The notes under the pieces: model-generated
What the model was told of the DNA's origin: nothing
Databases searched by the model: none
Seen by the model: only the letters and a program-made list of their open reading frames with translations
Position numbers and translations under genes: made by a program
Assembly (NCBI RefSeq): GCF_029846275.1
Contig: NZ_JARVWS010000004.1
Span: 62,001-126,000, forward strand
Reading direction: 5' to 3'
Length of the DNA stretch: 64,000 nt
From: Nocardioides sp. CER19
GTDB lineage: Bacteria; Actinomycetota; Actinomycetes; Propionibacteriales; Nocardioidaceae
In this document: one piece after another, positions 27,515 through 35,578 of the stretch
Layout: every line of letters begins with the position of its first letter
Numbering within the stretch: position 1 is the first letter of the stretch

Positions 27515-27943
27515 TCAGCGACCGGCGATCGTCTCCAACGCCGTGCGGTAGCCGTCAACGCCGTCTCCCTCGATCACGCGGACGGCGTGGGGCGTGACGA
27601 CCGAGGTGTGCCGCCACTCCTCGGGCCGCTTCGACGGCGCGCTGATGTGGACCTCCACGAGCGGCGCGGTCAGCTGGGCGCAGGCGTCCCAGAGCGCGTA
27701 GGAGTAGTGGGTCCACGCACCGGCGTTGAGGACCACGGGGGTGCCGGCATCGGCGGCAGCGTTCAGCCAGTCGAGCAGGGCACCCTCGTGGTTCGTCTGG
27801 CGCACCTCGACGTCGAGGTCGAGCTCCGCGCCCCAACGCCGACAGAGGGCGACGAGGTCCTCGTAGGTGGTGGCACCGTAGATCTCCGGCTGCCGCTTGC
27901 CGAGGCGCCCGAGGTTGGGGCCGTTGAGCACGAGGACTCTCAC
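27515..27943 (-). CDS. aroQ: 3-Dehydroquinate dehydratase, type II
   Basis: Third shikimate step. 142 residues. The flexible loop LNGPNLGRLGKRQPEIYG contains the catalytic Tyr22 and Arg. NAGAWTHYSYAL and VEVHISAPSKRPEEWRHTS carry the other active-site residues. NAGA in place of the more usual NPGA and a Trp at EEW are small departures. GTG at 27943 overlaps the aroB stop. Convergent with the S55 gene (six bases between the stops). Confidence 0.95.
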   Translation of the reverse strand: MRVLVLNGPNLGRLGKRQPEIYGATTYEDLVALCRRWGAELDLDVEVRQTNHEGALLDWLNAAADAGTPVVLNAGAWTHYSYALWDACAQLTAPLVEVHISAPSKRPEEWRHTSVVTPHAVRVIEGDGVDGYRTALETIAGR

Positions 27944-29043
27944 GCCGACACCGCCCGGAAGGCCTCGCGCAGCAGCTCCTCGCTCGGGCCGGCGAGGATC
28001 GACGGCTTCGCCAGCCCGTCCAGCACGAGGAACCGCAGCTGCGACCCGCGCGCCTTCTTGTCGACCCGCATGGCACCGACCAGGTCGTCGAACGTCACCG
28101 CCTGCCCCGAGCTCGTCGAGGCGTACGTCGTCGGGAGCCCGACCCGCTCGAAGGCGGTGCGGTGCCGGGCGGCCGTCGCGTCGTCGAGCCGGCCGGCCAG
28201 CCGGGCCAGCTCGGCGGCGTAGACGCAGCCGATGGCGACGGCCTCGCCGTGCCGGATGGCATAGCTCTCGTGCTTCTCGATCGCGTGAGCCAGGGTGTGG
28301 CCGTAGTTGAGCACCTCACGCCCGGGGTGGCCGTCCGCGCCGCCGGCCTCCTTCAGGTCGGCGACGACCACCTCGGCCTTGACCCGGATCGCCCGCTCGA
28401 CGAGCTCCTCCAGCACAGGCGACTCGGCGGTCAACGTCTCCGGGTCGGTCGTCTCGACCAGCTCGAGGATGCGCGGGTCGGCGATGAAGCCGCACTTGAC
28501 GACCTCACCGAGACCGGCGACGAGCTCCTCGCGCGGCAGCGAGCCCAGCAGAGCCAGGTCGCACAGGACCCCCGCCGGCTCGTGGAAGGCGCCGACGAGG
28601 TTCTTCCCCGCACCCGTGTTGATGCCGGTCTTGCCACCGACGGCCGCGTCCACCATCGCGAGCAGCGTGGTCGGCACGTGCACGACCCGCACCCCGCGCA
28701 GCCAGCTCGCGGCGACGAAGCCGCCCAGGTCGGTCGTGGCCCCGCCACCGAAGGTGACGACGGCGTCGGACCGGGTGAACCCCTTCTCCCCCAGCGCCTC
28801 CCAGCAGTCGTTGGCGACGGCGGCGGTCTTGGCCGCCTCGCCGTCGGGAAGGCCGAGGGCGAGGACCTCGTAGCGGTCGACGAGCCGGTCGAGCAGGGGC
28901 TCGGCGAGGGCGCCCAGGGAGCCGGCGTAGACGAACGCGACCCGCTGGACCTGCTCCCCCAGGATGCCGGGCAGCAGGTCGGCGAAGTCACGCCCGATGT
29001 GGACGTCGTACGGCGACGCACCGCCCACGTGGATCGTCGTCAT
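27940..29043 (-). CDS. aroB: 3-Dehydroquinate synthase
   Basis: Second shikimate step, NAD- and metal-dependent. 367 residues. NAD/substrate motifs include GGGATTDLGGFVAASW, VPTTLLAMVDAAVGGKTGIN and the metal-binding LNYGHTLAHAIE. An extra stretch STSSGQA near residue 308 coincides with a dispersed repeat at 28100-28122, in a variable inter-helix loop. ATG at 29043 overlaps the aroK stop. The aroQ-aroB-aroK-aroC set makes chorismate precursors as one operon. Confidence 0.97.
   Translation of the reverse strand: MTTIHVGGASPYDVHIGRDFADLLPGILGEQVQRVAFVYAGSLGALAEPLLDRLVDRYEVLALGLPDGEAAKTAAVANDCWEALGEKGFTRSDAVVTFGGGATTDLGGFVAASWLRGVRVVHVPTTLLAMVDAAVGGKTGINTGAGKNLVGAFHEPAGVLCDLALLGSLPREELVAGLGEVVKCGFIADPRILELVETTDPETLTAESPVLEELVERAIRVKAEVVVADLKEAGGADGHPGREVLNYGHTLAHAIEKHESYAIRHGEAVAIGCVYAAELARLAGRLDDATAARHRTAFERVGLPTTYASTSSGQAVTFDDLVGAMRVDKKARGSQLRFLVLDGLAKPSILAGPSEELLREAFRAVSA
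28100..28122. repeat. GCCTGCCCCGAGCTCGTCGAGGC repeat inside aroB
   Basis: A 23-base element with GCCT/AGGC ends. It is close to the dispersed repeat core GCCCTGAGCTTGTCGAAG. On the coding strand it encodes STSSGQA, absent from normal AroB. Frame is preserved. Confidence 0.6.
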
Positions 29044-29555
29044 CGGTCGAGTCCCTCCTCGATGTCGTCGGCGACCTGTTCGGCGGTCCGGCCGTCGGTG
29101 TCGACCACGAGCGTGGCCACGGCCTCGTAGACGGGGGTGCGCTCCTCGAGCAGCTGCTTCACTCGGGAGCGGACGTTGCCGAGCAGCAGCGGGCGACCGG
29201 TACCGAGCCCGACCCGCTTGACCGCGTCGGCCAGGCCGACCTTCAAGAAGACGACCGCATGGTCCTTCAGCAGCACCTGCGTGTCGGGGTCGAGCACCGC
29301 ACCGCCGCCGAGCGCGAGGACGCCCTCGTGGGTCGCGAGGGCGGCGGCGACCGCCGCCTTCTCCAGCGCCCGGAAGTGCTCCTCGCCGTCGTCGACGAAG
29401 ATCTCGGGCACCGGCTTGCCGGCGGCCGTCTCGACGTCCACGTCGGTGTCCCGCAGCTCGGCGCCCCAGCGCCGGGCGAGGACGCGGCCGACGGTGGTCT
29501 TGCCGGCCCCCATCGGGCCGACGAGCACGACGCGGGGGGTCAGCGACGCGCTCAT
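29040..29555 (-). CDS. aroK: Shikimate kinase
   Basis: Phosphorylates shikimate. 171 residues. P-loop VGPMGAGKTTVGR, shikimate-binding DTDVDVE, and GGGAVLDP (substrate loop) are present. GTGRPLLL is the LID. ATG at 29555 overlaps the aroC stop by four bases, and its own stop overlaps aroB. Confidence 0.97.
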   Translation of the reverse strand: MSASLTPRVVLVGPMGAGKTTVGRVLARRWGAELRDTDVDVETAAGKPVPEIFVDDGEEHFRALEKAAVAAALATHEGVLALGGGAVLDPDTQVLLKDHAVVFLKVGLADAVKRVGLGTGRPLLLGNVRSRVKQLLEERTPVYEAVATLVVDTDGRTAEQVADDIEEGLDR

Positions 29556-30730
29556 CGGTAGCGGAGGGAGGCGAGGTAGGACTCGGCGTTGCGCCGCGTC
29601 TCGGCCACCGAGTCACCACCGAACTTCTCCAGCACCGCGTCGGCGAGCACCAGCGCGACCATCGCCTCGGCGACGATGCCGGCCGCCGGCACCGCGCAGA
29701 CGTCGGAGCGCTGGTGGTGCGCCACGGCCGCCTCCCCCGTCGCGACGTCGATCGTGCGCAGCGCCCGCGGGACGGTGGCGATCGGCTTCATCGCCGCGCG
29801 CACCCGCAGGGTCTCGCCGGTGGACATGCCGCCCTCGGTGCCGCCGCTGCGTCCCGACGTACGGCGGATGCCGTCGGGGCCCGTGACGATCTCGTCGTGC
29901 GCCTGGCTGCCCGGGGTGGCGGCGAGCTCGAAGCCGTCGCCGACCTCGACGCCCTTGATCGCCTGGATACCCATGAGGGCGCCGGCGAGCCGGGCGTCGA
30001 GCCGGCGGTCCCAGTGGACGTGCGAGCCGAGGCCCGGCGGGAGGCCGTGCACGACGACCTCGACCACGCCGCCGAGGGTGTCGCCGTCCTTGTGCGCCTG
30101 GTCGATGCGCTCGACCATCTGCTTCGAGCCGTCGGCGTCGAGGCAGCGCACCGGGTCCTCGTCGAGCCGGGCCACGTCGTCGGCCGTGGGCACGTCGGTG
30201 CCCGGGGTGCGGATGCCGCCGATCTCCAGCACGTGCGAGACGACCCGCGCGCCGACGCTCTGCTCCAGGAAGTTGCTGGCGACCCGGCCGAGCGCGACCC
30301 GGGCGGCGGTCTCGCGCGCCGAGGCCCGCTCCAGGATCGGCCGGGCGTCCTCGAAGTCGTACTTCTGCATGCCCACCAGGTCCGCGTGCCCGGGGCGCGG
30401 GCGGGTCAGCGGCGCGTTGCGTGCCTGACCCTCCAGGACGGCGTCGTCGACCGGGTCGGCCGACATGACGGTCTCCCACTTGGGCCACTCGGTGTTGCCG
30501 ACCTGAACGGCGACCGGGCCACCCTGGCTCTCACCGTGGCGGACACCGCCGACCAGCGTCACCTCGTCGCGCTCGAACTTCATCCGCGCGCCGCGGCCAT
30601 AGCCGAGCCGGCGACGCGCCAGCGAGTCGGCGATCTCCTCCGACGTGATCCGGACGTGGGCGGGCAGGCCCTCGAGGATCGCGACCAGCGACGGGCCGTG
30701 GGACTCGCCCGCAGTGAGCCAACGCAACAT
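29552..30730 (-). CDS. aroC: Chorismate synthase
   Basis: Last step to chorismate, needing reduced FMN. 392 residues. The signatures GESHGPSLVAILEG, RPRPGHADLVGMQKY and the later MSTGETLRVRAAMKPIATVP are all intact, as is GRSGGTEGG. ATG at 30730 is the only plausible start; the longer upstream frame overlaps the LLM gene. First gene of the aroC-aroK-aroB-aroQ operon; aroE is separated by a prepilin peptidase and a decayed region. Confidence 0.98.
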   Translation of the reverse strand: MLRWLTAGESHGPSLVAILEGLPAHVRITSEEIADSLARRRLGYGRGARMKFERDEVTLVGGVRHGESQGGPVAVQVGNTEWPKWETVMSADPVDDAVLEGQARNAPLTRPRPGHADLVGMQKYDFEDARPILERASARETAARVALGRVASNFLEQSVGARVVSHVLEIGGIRTPGTDVPTADDVARLDEDPVRCLDADGSKQMVERIDQAHKDGDTLGGVVEVVVHGLPPGLGSHVHWDRRLDARLAGALMGIQAIKGVEVGDGFELAATPGSQAHDEIVTGPDGIRRTSGRSGGTEGGMSTGETLRVRAAMKPIATVPRALRTIDVATGEAAVAHHQRSDVCAVPAAGIVAEAMVALVLADAVLEKFGGDSVAETRRNAESYLASLRYR

Positions 30731-30841
30731 GCGGCCCAGTCTCCCATCCGGCCGTCCTGATCGCATGCGCGGCCGGGGCCGGTGAGACGAGGGCCGACGA
30801 GCGCTAGGTTGGCGTCGTACCCGTCCCAGCGAGGTGATCGC

Positions 30842-31732
30842 ATGGCCCGACCGTTTCGCTTCGGGGTCGTCACGGGCGGCGCCCGGAGCCGGTCGGCCTG
30901 GCTCGACCAGGTCCGTCGGATCGAGGCGCTCGGCTTCGACACGCTGGTGATGCCCGACAACCTCGCCCACCTGCCCGCCGTCTTCCCGGCGCTGGCCGCA
31001 GCCGCCGCCGTGACCGAGCGGCTGCACCTGGGCACCTACGTCCTCGCCAACGACCTGCGTCATCCGGTCCTGGTGGCCAAGGAGGCCGCGACCCTCGCGA
31101 TGCTCTCGGACGGCCGGTTCGAGCTCGGACTCGGCGCAGGTCGTCCCGATGCGGCGCTGGAGAACCGGATGCTCGGTCTCCCGTTCGACCAGGGCGGCGT
31201 CCGGCTGGAGCGGCTCGAGGAGTCGATCGGCATCATCCGGCGGCTCCTCGCCGGTGAGACGGTCACCGCTCGTGGCACGCACTACACCGTCGACGACGCG
31301 GTGATCGCGCTGCGTGCGGAGGGCGCGCCACCGGTGCCCTTGCTGGTCGCGGCCAGCCGCCCTCGGATGTTGCGGCTGGCGGGCCGGGTGGCCGACGGCG
31401 TCGCCCTGGGCGTCGGCTACGAGACCACGGAGCAGGCCAAGGCGACGCTGGTGGAGCAGGTGCGCGTCGGTGCGGGCGGCCGGTTCGACGACCTCGAGCT
31501 CGACCTGAACCTGATGGCGGTCGGCGGCATCGTGCCACGGTTCCTCGCCGGTCGGGTCGACCCCGAGGCGCTCGCCGCTCGCGGCTCGGTGGCCGTCGTC
31601 TCCGGCACACCTGCGGACATGGCCGACCAGCTCCGGCAGCGGCGGGAGACACTCGGGGTCTCCTACCTGCTCGTCGGCGAGGAGCTCGCCGACGCGTTCG
31701 CTCCGGTCGCCGAGCTGCTGCGGGACAGCTGA
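30842..31732 (+). CDS. LLM-class F420-dependent oxidoreductase
   Basis: 296 residues of the luciferase-like monooxygenase family, F420 type. The N-terminus FRFGVVTGGARSRSAWLDQV, then LGFDTLVMPDNL and ATLAMLSDGRFELGLGAGR, are the family blocks. Substrate unknown. GAGGTGATC lies just before the ATG. Convergent with the prepilin peptidase (three bases between stops) and divergent from aroC. Confidence 0.9.
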   Translation: MARPFRFGVVTGGARSRSAWLDQVRRIEALGFDTLVMPDNLAHLPAVFPALAAAAAVTERLHLGTYVLANDLRHPVLVAKEAATLAMLSDGRFELGLGAGRPDAALENRMLGLPFDQGGVRLERLEESIGIIRRLLAGETVTARGTHYTVDDAVIALRAEGAPPVPLLVAASRPRMLRLAGRVADGVALGVGYETTEQAKATLVEQVRVGAGGRFDDLELDLNLMAVGGIVPRFLAGRVDPEALAARGSVAVVSGTPADMADQLRQRRETLGVSYLLVGEELADAFAPVAELLRDS

Positions 31733-31735
31733 GCG

Positions 31736-32464
31736 TCAGGCGAGGTTGAGCACGTTCCCGACGACGGCCGCGACCAGCGCGCCGAGGATCAGGAACGGCC
31801 CGAACGGCACGTGCTCGCGCAGCGCGCCCTTGCTCGGGTCGCGCTTGATGGTGCGCCCCATCAGCTTGAGCGGGAGGAACGACAGGGCGCCGAGCACACC
31901 GGCCGCGAGCACGGACAGGATGAGCTGGGCGAAGCCGAGTGGGCCGAGCGCGAGTCCGAGCAGCCCGCCGAGACGGACGTCGCCGTACGCCATGATCCGG
32001 GGGCTGATGAACCACATCAGCCCGTAGTAGAGCCCCAACGCCACCCAGCCGATCGCGCCCTGCAGCACCACGTGCCAGTCGCTGACGGCCACCGCCCCCA
32101 CCACGACGAGGAGGCCGACGACGACGTACGACGGGGCGATGATGCGCGCCGGGAGGTACCAGGTGACGTAGTCGATGACGGTGAGCGCGCAGCCGACCGG
32201 TACCAGGAACAGCAGCCACGGCAGCGCCCACACCCACCCGAACACGCCGCCGAGCAGGCCGGCGGCGACCGCGCACGCGACCGCACAGCGCCAGGCCAGC
32301 CCGGGCCCGGCCGCCAGGTCTGCGTACAGCACCTTGTCGGGGAACTCCCCCGGCTTCTCCGTGGGATCCACCTCCGGCTCGGGCAGCGCGGCGATGACCC
32401 GCGGGACGAACCAGCCGGTCCCCGCGCCGATGACGGCGCAGACCAGCGCCGGGACGAGATGCAT
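31736..32464 (-). CDS. Prepilin peptidase, A24 family
   Basis: 242 residues with about seven to eight hydrophobic helices. The two catalytic Asp motifs are in TVIDYVTWYLP and MAYGDVRLGG, and FGPFLILGALV follows. The N-terminal CxxC methylase domain of larger PilD enzymes is missing, as in many actinobacteria. Cleaves type IV or Tad prepilins. No pilus genes are in the window; in relatives the gene also sits alone near aroC/aroE. Confidence 0.9.
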   Translation of the reverse strand: MHLVPALVCAVIGAGTGWFVPRVIAALPEPEVDPTEKPGEFPDKVLYADLAAGPGLAWRCAVACAVAAGLLGGVFGWVWALPWLLFLVPVGCALTVIDYVTWYLPARIIAPSYVVVGLLVVVGAVAVSDWHVVLQGAIGWVALGLYYGLMWFISPRIMAYGDVRLGGLLGLALGPLGFAQLILSVLAAGVLGALSFLPLKLMGRTIKRDPSKGALREHVPFGPFLILGALVAAVVGNVLNLA

Positions 32465-32594
32465 GGGCGTGAGGCTAGTGGGACGCGGCCTCCCAGACCT
32501 CGGTGATGGCGAATGTGGCGACTTCCAGCGCGGTTCGGGACCTCGAGCTCAAGGGGTGATCGCAAGGCCTCATCTGTGAGGTGTCGCGACGGCG

Positions 32595-32705
32595 GTGGCC
32601 GGACGGCCGGGTCTCCCGGTCGCGTGGCGGCAGGTGTTGTGGTCTGCGGTCCGTGCTGGTGCTTCGATCGACGAGGCGGCCGTGGTCGCCGGCGTGTCGG
32701 GACGC
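32595..32705 (+). pseudogene. N-terminal remnant of an IS30-like transposase
   Basis: The frame from GTG at 32595 reads AGRPGLPVAWRQVLWSAVRAG and then IDEAAVVAGVSGR, resembling the N-terminal helix-turn-helix of actinobacterial IS30 transposases. Homology ends at about 32705 and no catalytic DDE part follows. It stops where the opposite-strand endonuclease remnant begins. Surrounding frames are shadows. Confidence 0.6.
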
Positions 32706-33019
32706 TCCAGTCGGCTGTCGCGACGCCGGTCCTGGCGGTGCGTGGTGCGCTCCAGGGGATCTCCGCCGTCGTACTCCTGGAGCGTCGGCGTGCCGGCGAT
32801 GGCGACGACCACATCGGCCGCGTCCCGGAGGGTCGCCTGCGGGAGGGCAGGTACGTCGCACGCCACGTGGAGGATCCGGAGCAGTGGCTCCCACGCCGAC
32901 TCCGACCGGGCGTCGCACCGGGCGGACTTGCTTCGTCTCACCCACGGAGCCACGCTCGCCGCCTCCACCCAGCAGCGTCGCTCCACGACGCGCGCCTTGT
33001 GGATCGCGAGCGCGGCAGC
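32699..33019 (-). pseudogene. Remnant of a DUF559-type endonuclease domain protein
   Basis: Minus-strand residues read SESAWEPLLRILHVACDVP, then TPTLQEYDGGDPLERTTHRQ and DRRRDSRLERPD. These match the order of DUF559/VSR-like domains in AbiEi-type actinobacterial proteins (ESxxExxLR, EYDGxHHxE, RDxRRDxxL). The expected HHLE is GDPLE here. Both ends are lost: the 5' side runs into aroE and the 3' side into the IS30-like remnant. No start or RBS is seen. Confidence 0.55.
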
Positions 33020-33053
33020 GCCCGGTGTGGACGCCCAGCGGCCCGACCCGACC

Positions 33054-33863
33054 TCAGTCGCCGCTCCGCGCCGCGAGGGCAGCCTCGCCGGCGAGCCGCA
33101 TCGCGTCGAGCGGCGCCGGGACGCCGGTGAACTGCTCGAACTGGAGGACCGCCTGGTGCACGAGCAGGTCGAGCCCCGAGACGACGACGCCGGTCGCGGC
33201 GGCGGACAGCGGGGTGGGCCAGGTGTTGTAGGTGACTTCGAAGACGACCGGGGCACCCGCGCAGCGCGCGACCAGCTCGGGGGTCTGGGCGGACACGGGG
33301 ATCGTCGAGACGACCACGTCGGCGGAACCGCCGACAGCATCGAGGGGGACGGCGTCGACGACCGGCGCCGTCGGGGAGGCGACCAGCGCGGCGACGGTCG
33401 CGGCCGCCCGGGAGGGCTCGCGGACGGCGAGGGTCAGCGACGACGCGCCGAGCTCGGCCAGCGCCAGGCCGACGCTGGCCGCGGTCGCGCCCCCGCCGAG
33501 GATGACCGCTGAACGGATCGGCCCCGCGTAGCGCTCCCGGATCGCCGACATCGCACCGGGCAGGTCGGTGTTGTCACCCGCCCAGCCGCTCTCCGAGCGC
33601 ACCAGCGTGTTGACGCCACCGGCCAGCAGAGCCCGGTCCGTCACCGGGGAGGCGAACGCCAGCGCCTCCCGCTTGAGCGGTGCCGTGATCGAGAGGCCGC
33701 GCCAGGTCGCGTCGAGGTCAGCCGCGAAGCCGGCGAGCGAGCCGGACGGCACCCGGACGGCGTCGTACGACCAGTCCTCGAGCCCGACCGCGGCGTAGCC
33801 GGCGGCGTGCAGCTCGGGCGACAGCGAGTGGGCGACGGGGTCGCCCAGGACGGCGCATCTCAT
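33054..33863 (-). CDS. aroE: Shikimate dehydrogenase
   Basis: Fourth shikimate step, reduces dehydroshikimate with NADPH. 269 residues. SLSPELHAAGY is the substrate loop, SITAPLKREA carries the catalytic Lys, and GGGATAASVGLALAELG is the cofactor loop. GDNTDLPG holds the catalytic-dyad Asp. Lies six bases after mltG on the same strand. The scar follows its stop. Confidence 0.96.
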   Translation of the reverse strand: MRCAVLGDPVAHSLSPELHAAGYAAVGLEDWSYDAVRVPSGSLAGFAADLDATWRGLSITAPLKREALAFASPVTDRALLAGGVNTLVRSESGWAGDNTDLPGAMSAIRERYAGPIRSAVILGGGATAASVGLALAELGASSLTLAVREPSRAAATVAALVASPTAPVVDAVPLDAVGGSADVVVSTIPVSAQTPELVARCAGAPVVFEVTYNTWPTPLSAAATGVVVSGLDLLVHQAVLQFEQFTGVPAPLDAMRLAGEAALAARSGD

Positions 33864-33869
33864 GAGGCC

Positions 33870-35108
33870 TCAGCAGGCGCCGGCGGACTCGTTGTCGCAG
33901 TAGTCCTTCAGCTCCTGCCGCAGCTTCAGGAACTCGTCGTAGGTCTTCGCGAACTTCGTCTCCCCGGTCTTCAGGTTGACCGTGGCGTAGTAGTACCAGT
34001 CGCCCTCGGCCGGGTGGGTCGCCGCCTGGATGGCGTCGTCGCCGGGGGCCTCGATCGGACCCGGCGGCAGACCGGCGTTCACGTAGGTGTTGTAGGGCGA
34101 GTCGGTCTGCGTCTCCGCGGTCGTCACCGTGGCGACGCCCTTGCGGCCGAGCGCGTAGTTGACGGTCGCGTCGATCTGCAGCCGCCCGTTGGTGCCCTGC
34201 TTGTCGCCCGGCCCCTCGAGCCGGTTGTAGATGACGCGGGCGATCTTGGGCATGTCGTCGCCGCGGCCCTCGGCCTGGACCAGCGAGGCGATGGTCATCA
34301 TCTCGGCGGGCGTGTAGCCGAGCTCGGCCGCCTTCGCCTCGAGGTCGTTGTCCTTCGCCGCCTGCTGCCAGCGCGCAACCATCTTGGTGATCATGTCGAC
34401 CGGCTGGTCCTTCGGACCGAACGCGTAGGTCGCGGGGAAGAGGTAGCCCTCGGGGTTGCCCTTCGCGTAGGCGGGCAGCCCGATCGACGGGTCCTTGAGC
34501 GCCTTCTCGAACTGGGCCTTCTTGAACCCGGTCTTCTTGGCGAGGACGTCGACGATGTCCACCACCCGCAGGCCCTCGGGGATGGTGACGGAGGTCTTGA
34601 CGATGTTCTTGGGGTCGACGAGCACGGCGAGCGCGTTCTCCGCGCTCATCTCCTGCTGGAGGGAGTAGTAGCCGACCTGGATCCCGGCCGCGTCCGAGTT
34701 CGCGTTGGCCGCGGAGATGAACGCGTCGACCGACTTCACGACGCCGGCGCTCTTCAGGCTCCGGCCGATCTGCGCGGCCGTGTCGCCGGGCTTGACCTCG
34801 ACGGTCACCTGCCCGTGTGCGGCCTGACCCGAGTAGTCGCCGCCACCGCCGCCTCCGAGACCGTCGATCTTGCCCTTGACGAACGAGAAGCCACCCCACA
34901 CGAGGGCGACCACGACGGCCAGCGCGACGAGTCCCGCGAGGCAGCCCGGGACGCGACTTCGCCGCCGCTCCGCGCGGTGCCCGCTGTGTCGGGGCGGCTC
35001 CGCCTCGTCGACGTACTCGTCGTGCGCCAGGTCCTCCTCGCCTACGACGGGTCGCTCGGCCGTGTCGCCGAAGCCCGGTATGTGTCCGCGCTCGTCGTGC
35101 TCACTCAT
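33870..35108 (-). CDS. mltG: Endolytic murein transglycosylase MltG
   Basis: 412 residues, YceG-like. A cytosolic acidic N-terminus, then one membrane helix (about residues 55-78), then a glycine linker (GLGGGGGG). The LysM-like part (VTVEVKPGDTAAQIGRSLK) and the catalytic domain with NPEGYLFPATYAF, MTIASLVQAEGRGDD and TDSPYNTYVNAGLPPGPI follow. Cuts nascent peptidoglycan strands outside the membrane. ATG at 35108 overlaps the ruvX stop by four bases. ruvX-mltG-aroE is the standard actinobacterial order. Confidence 0.96.
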   Translation of the reverse strand: MSEHDERGHIPGFGDTAERPVVGEEDLAHDEYVDEAEPPRHSGHRAERRRSRVPGCLAGLVALAVVVALVWGGFSFVKGKIDGLGGGGGGDYSGQAAHGQVTVEVKPGDTAAQIGRSLKSAGVVKSVDAFISAANANSDAAGIQVGYYSLQQEMSAENALAVLVDPKNIVKTSVTIPEGLRVVDIVDVLAKKTGFKKAQFEKALKDPSIGLPAYAKGNPEGYLFPATYAFGPKDQPVDMITKMVARWQQAAKDNDLEAKAAELGYTPAEMMTIASLVQAEGRGDDMPKIARVIYNRLEGPGDKQGTNGRLQIDATVNYALGRKGVATVTTAETQTDSPYNTYVNAGLPPGPIEAPGDDAIQAATHPAEGDWYYYATVNLKTGETKFAKTYDEFLKLRQELKDYCDNESAGAC

Positions 35109-35578
35109 GGCGTCCCAACCTCGACGATCTCTCCAGGCGCGTCCCCCGAAGCGCGTTCCGTGTCCAGTGCGTGCTGCAGGATCAGCACGGCGGCGGCCTG
35201 GTCGACCACCGAACGCCGGTCCTGCCCCTTGCGTCCCCGATCGCGGAGCATAGCCTCCGCCGACACAGTGGTCAGCCGCTCGTCGACGAGGCGCACCGGC
35301 ACCGGCGCCAGGCGGCGGGCCAGACCGGCCGCGAAGTCACGCACCTTGGCGGTCGCCGGGTTCTCCCCGCCCTTGAGGGAGCGGGGGAGGCCGACGACCA
35401 CCTCGAGGAGCACCGACTCGGCCTCGATGTCTGCCGCGATCGCCGCGATCCTGGCCAGGTCGCCGCGACCACGCCGGACCGTCTCGAGCGGCGTGGCGAG
35501 GAATCCGGTCGGATCGCTCCTGGCAACGCCGATCCTGGCGTCCCCGGGGTCGATGCCGATCCTGACCCCTGAGCGCAT
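35105..35578 (-). CDS. ruvX: Putative pre-16S rRNA nuclease YqgF/RuvX
   Basis: 157 residues with RNase H fold signs: RIGIDPGDARIGVARSD (first catalytic Asp), EVVVGLPRSLKGGE and VRLVDERLTTVSAEAML, with RRSVVDQAAAVLILQ carrying the last acidic residue. Implicated in 16S rRNA 5' maturation in other bacteria. ATG overlaps the alaS stop by one base. Confidence 0.95.
   Translation of the reverse strand: MRSGVRIGIDPGDARIGVARSDPTGFLATPLETVRRGRGDLARIAAIAADIEAESVLLEVVVGLPRSLKGGENPATAKVRDFAAGLARRLAPVPVRLVDERLTTVSAEAMLRDRGRKGQDRRSVVDQAAAVLILQHALDTERASGDAPGEIVEVGTP

Larger units (their letters stand above)
32465..33053. other. 589-bp scar without an intact gene
   Basis: Between the prepilin peptidase start and the aroE stop. 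32465-32594 contains no recognisable feature other than the likely promoter of the peptidase gene. The remainder holds the two remnants listed separately. Open frames here on both strands are short or low-complexity. Confidence 0.7.
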
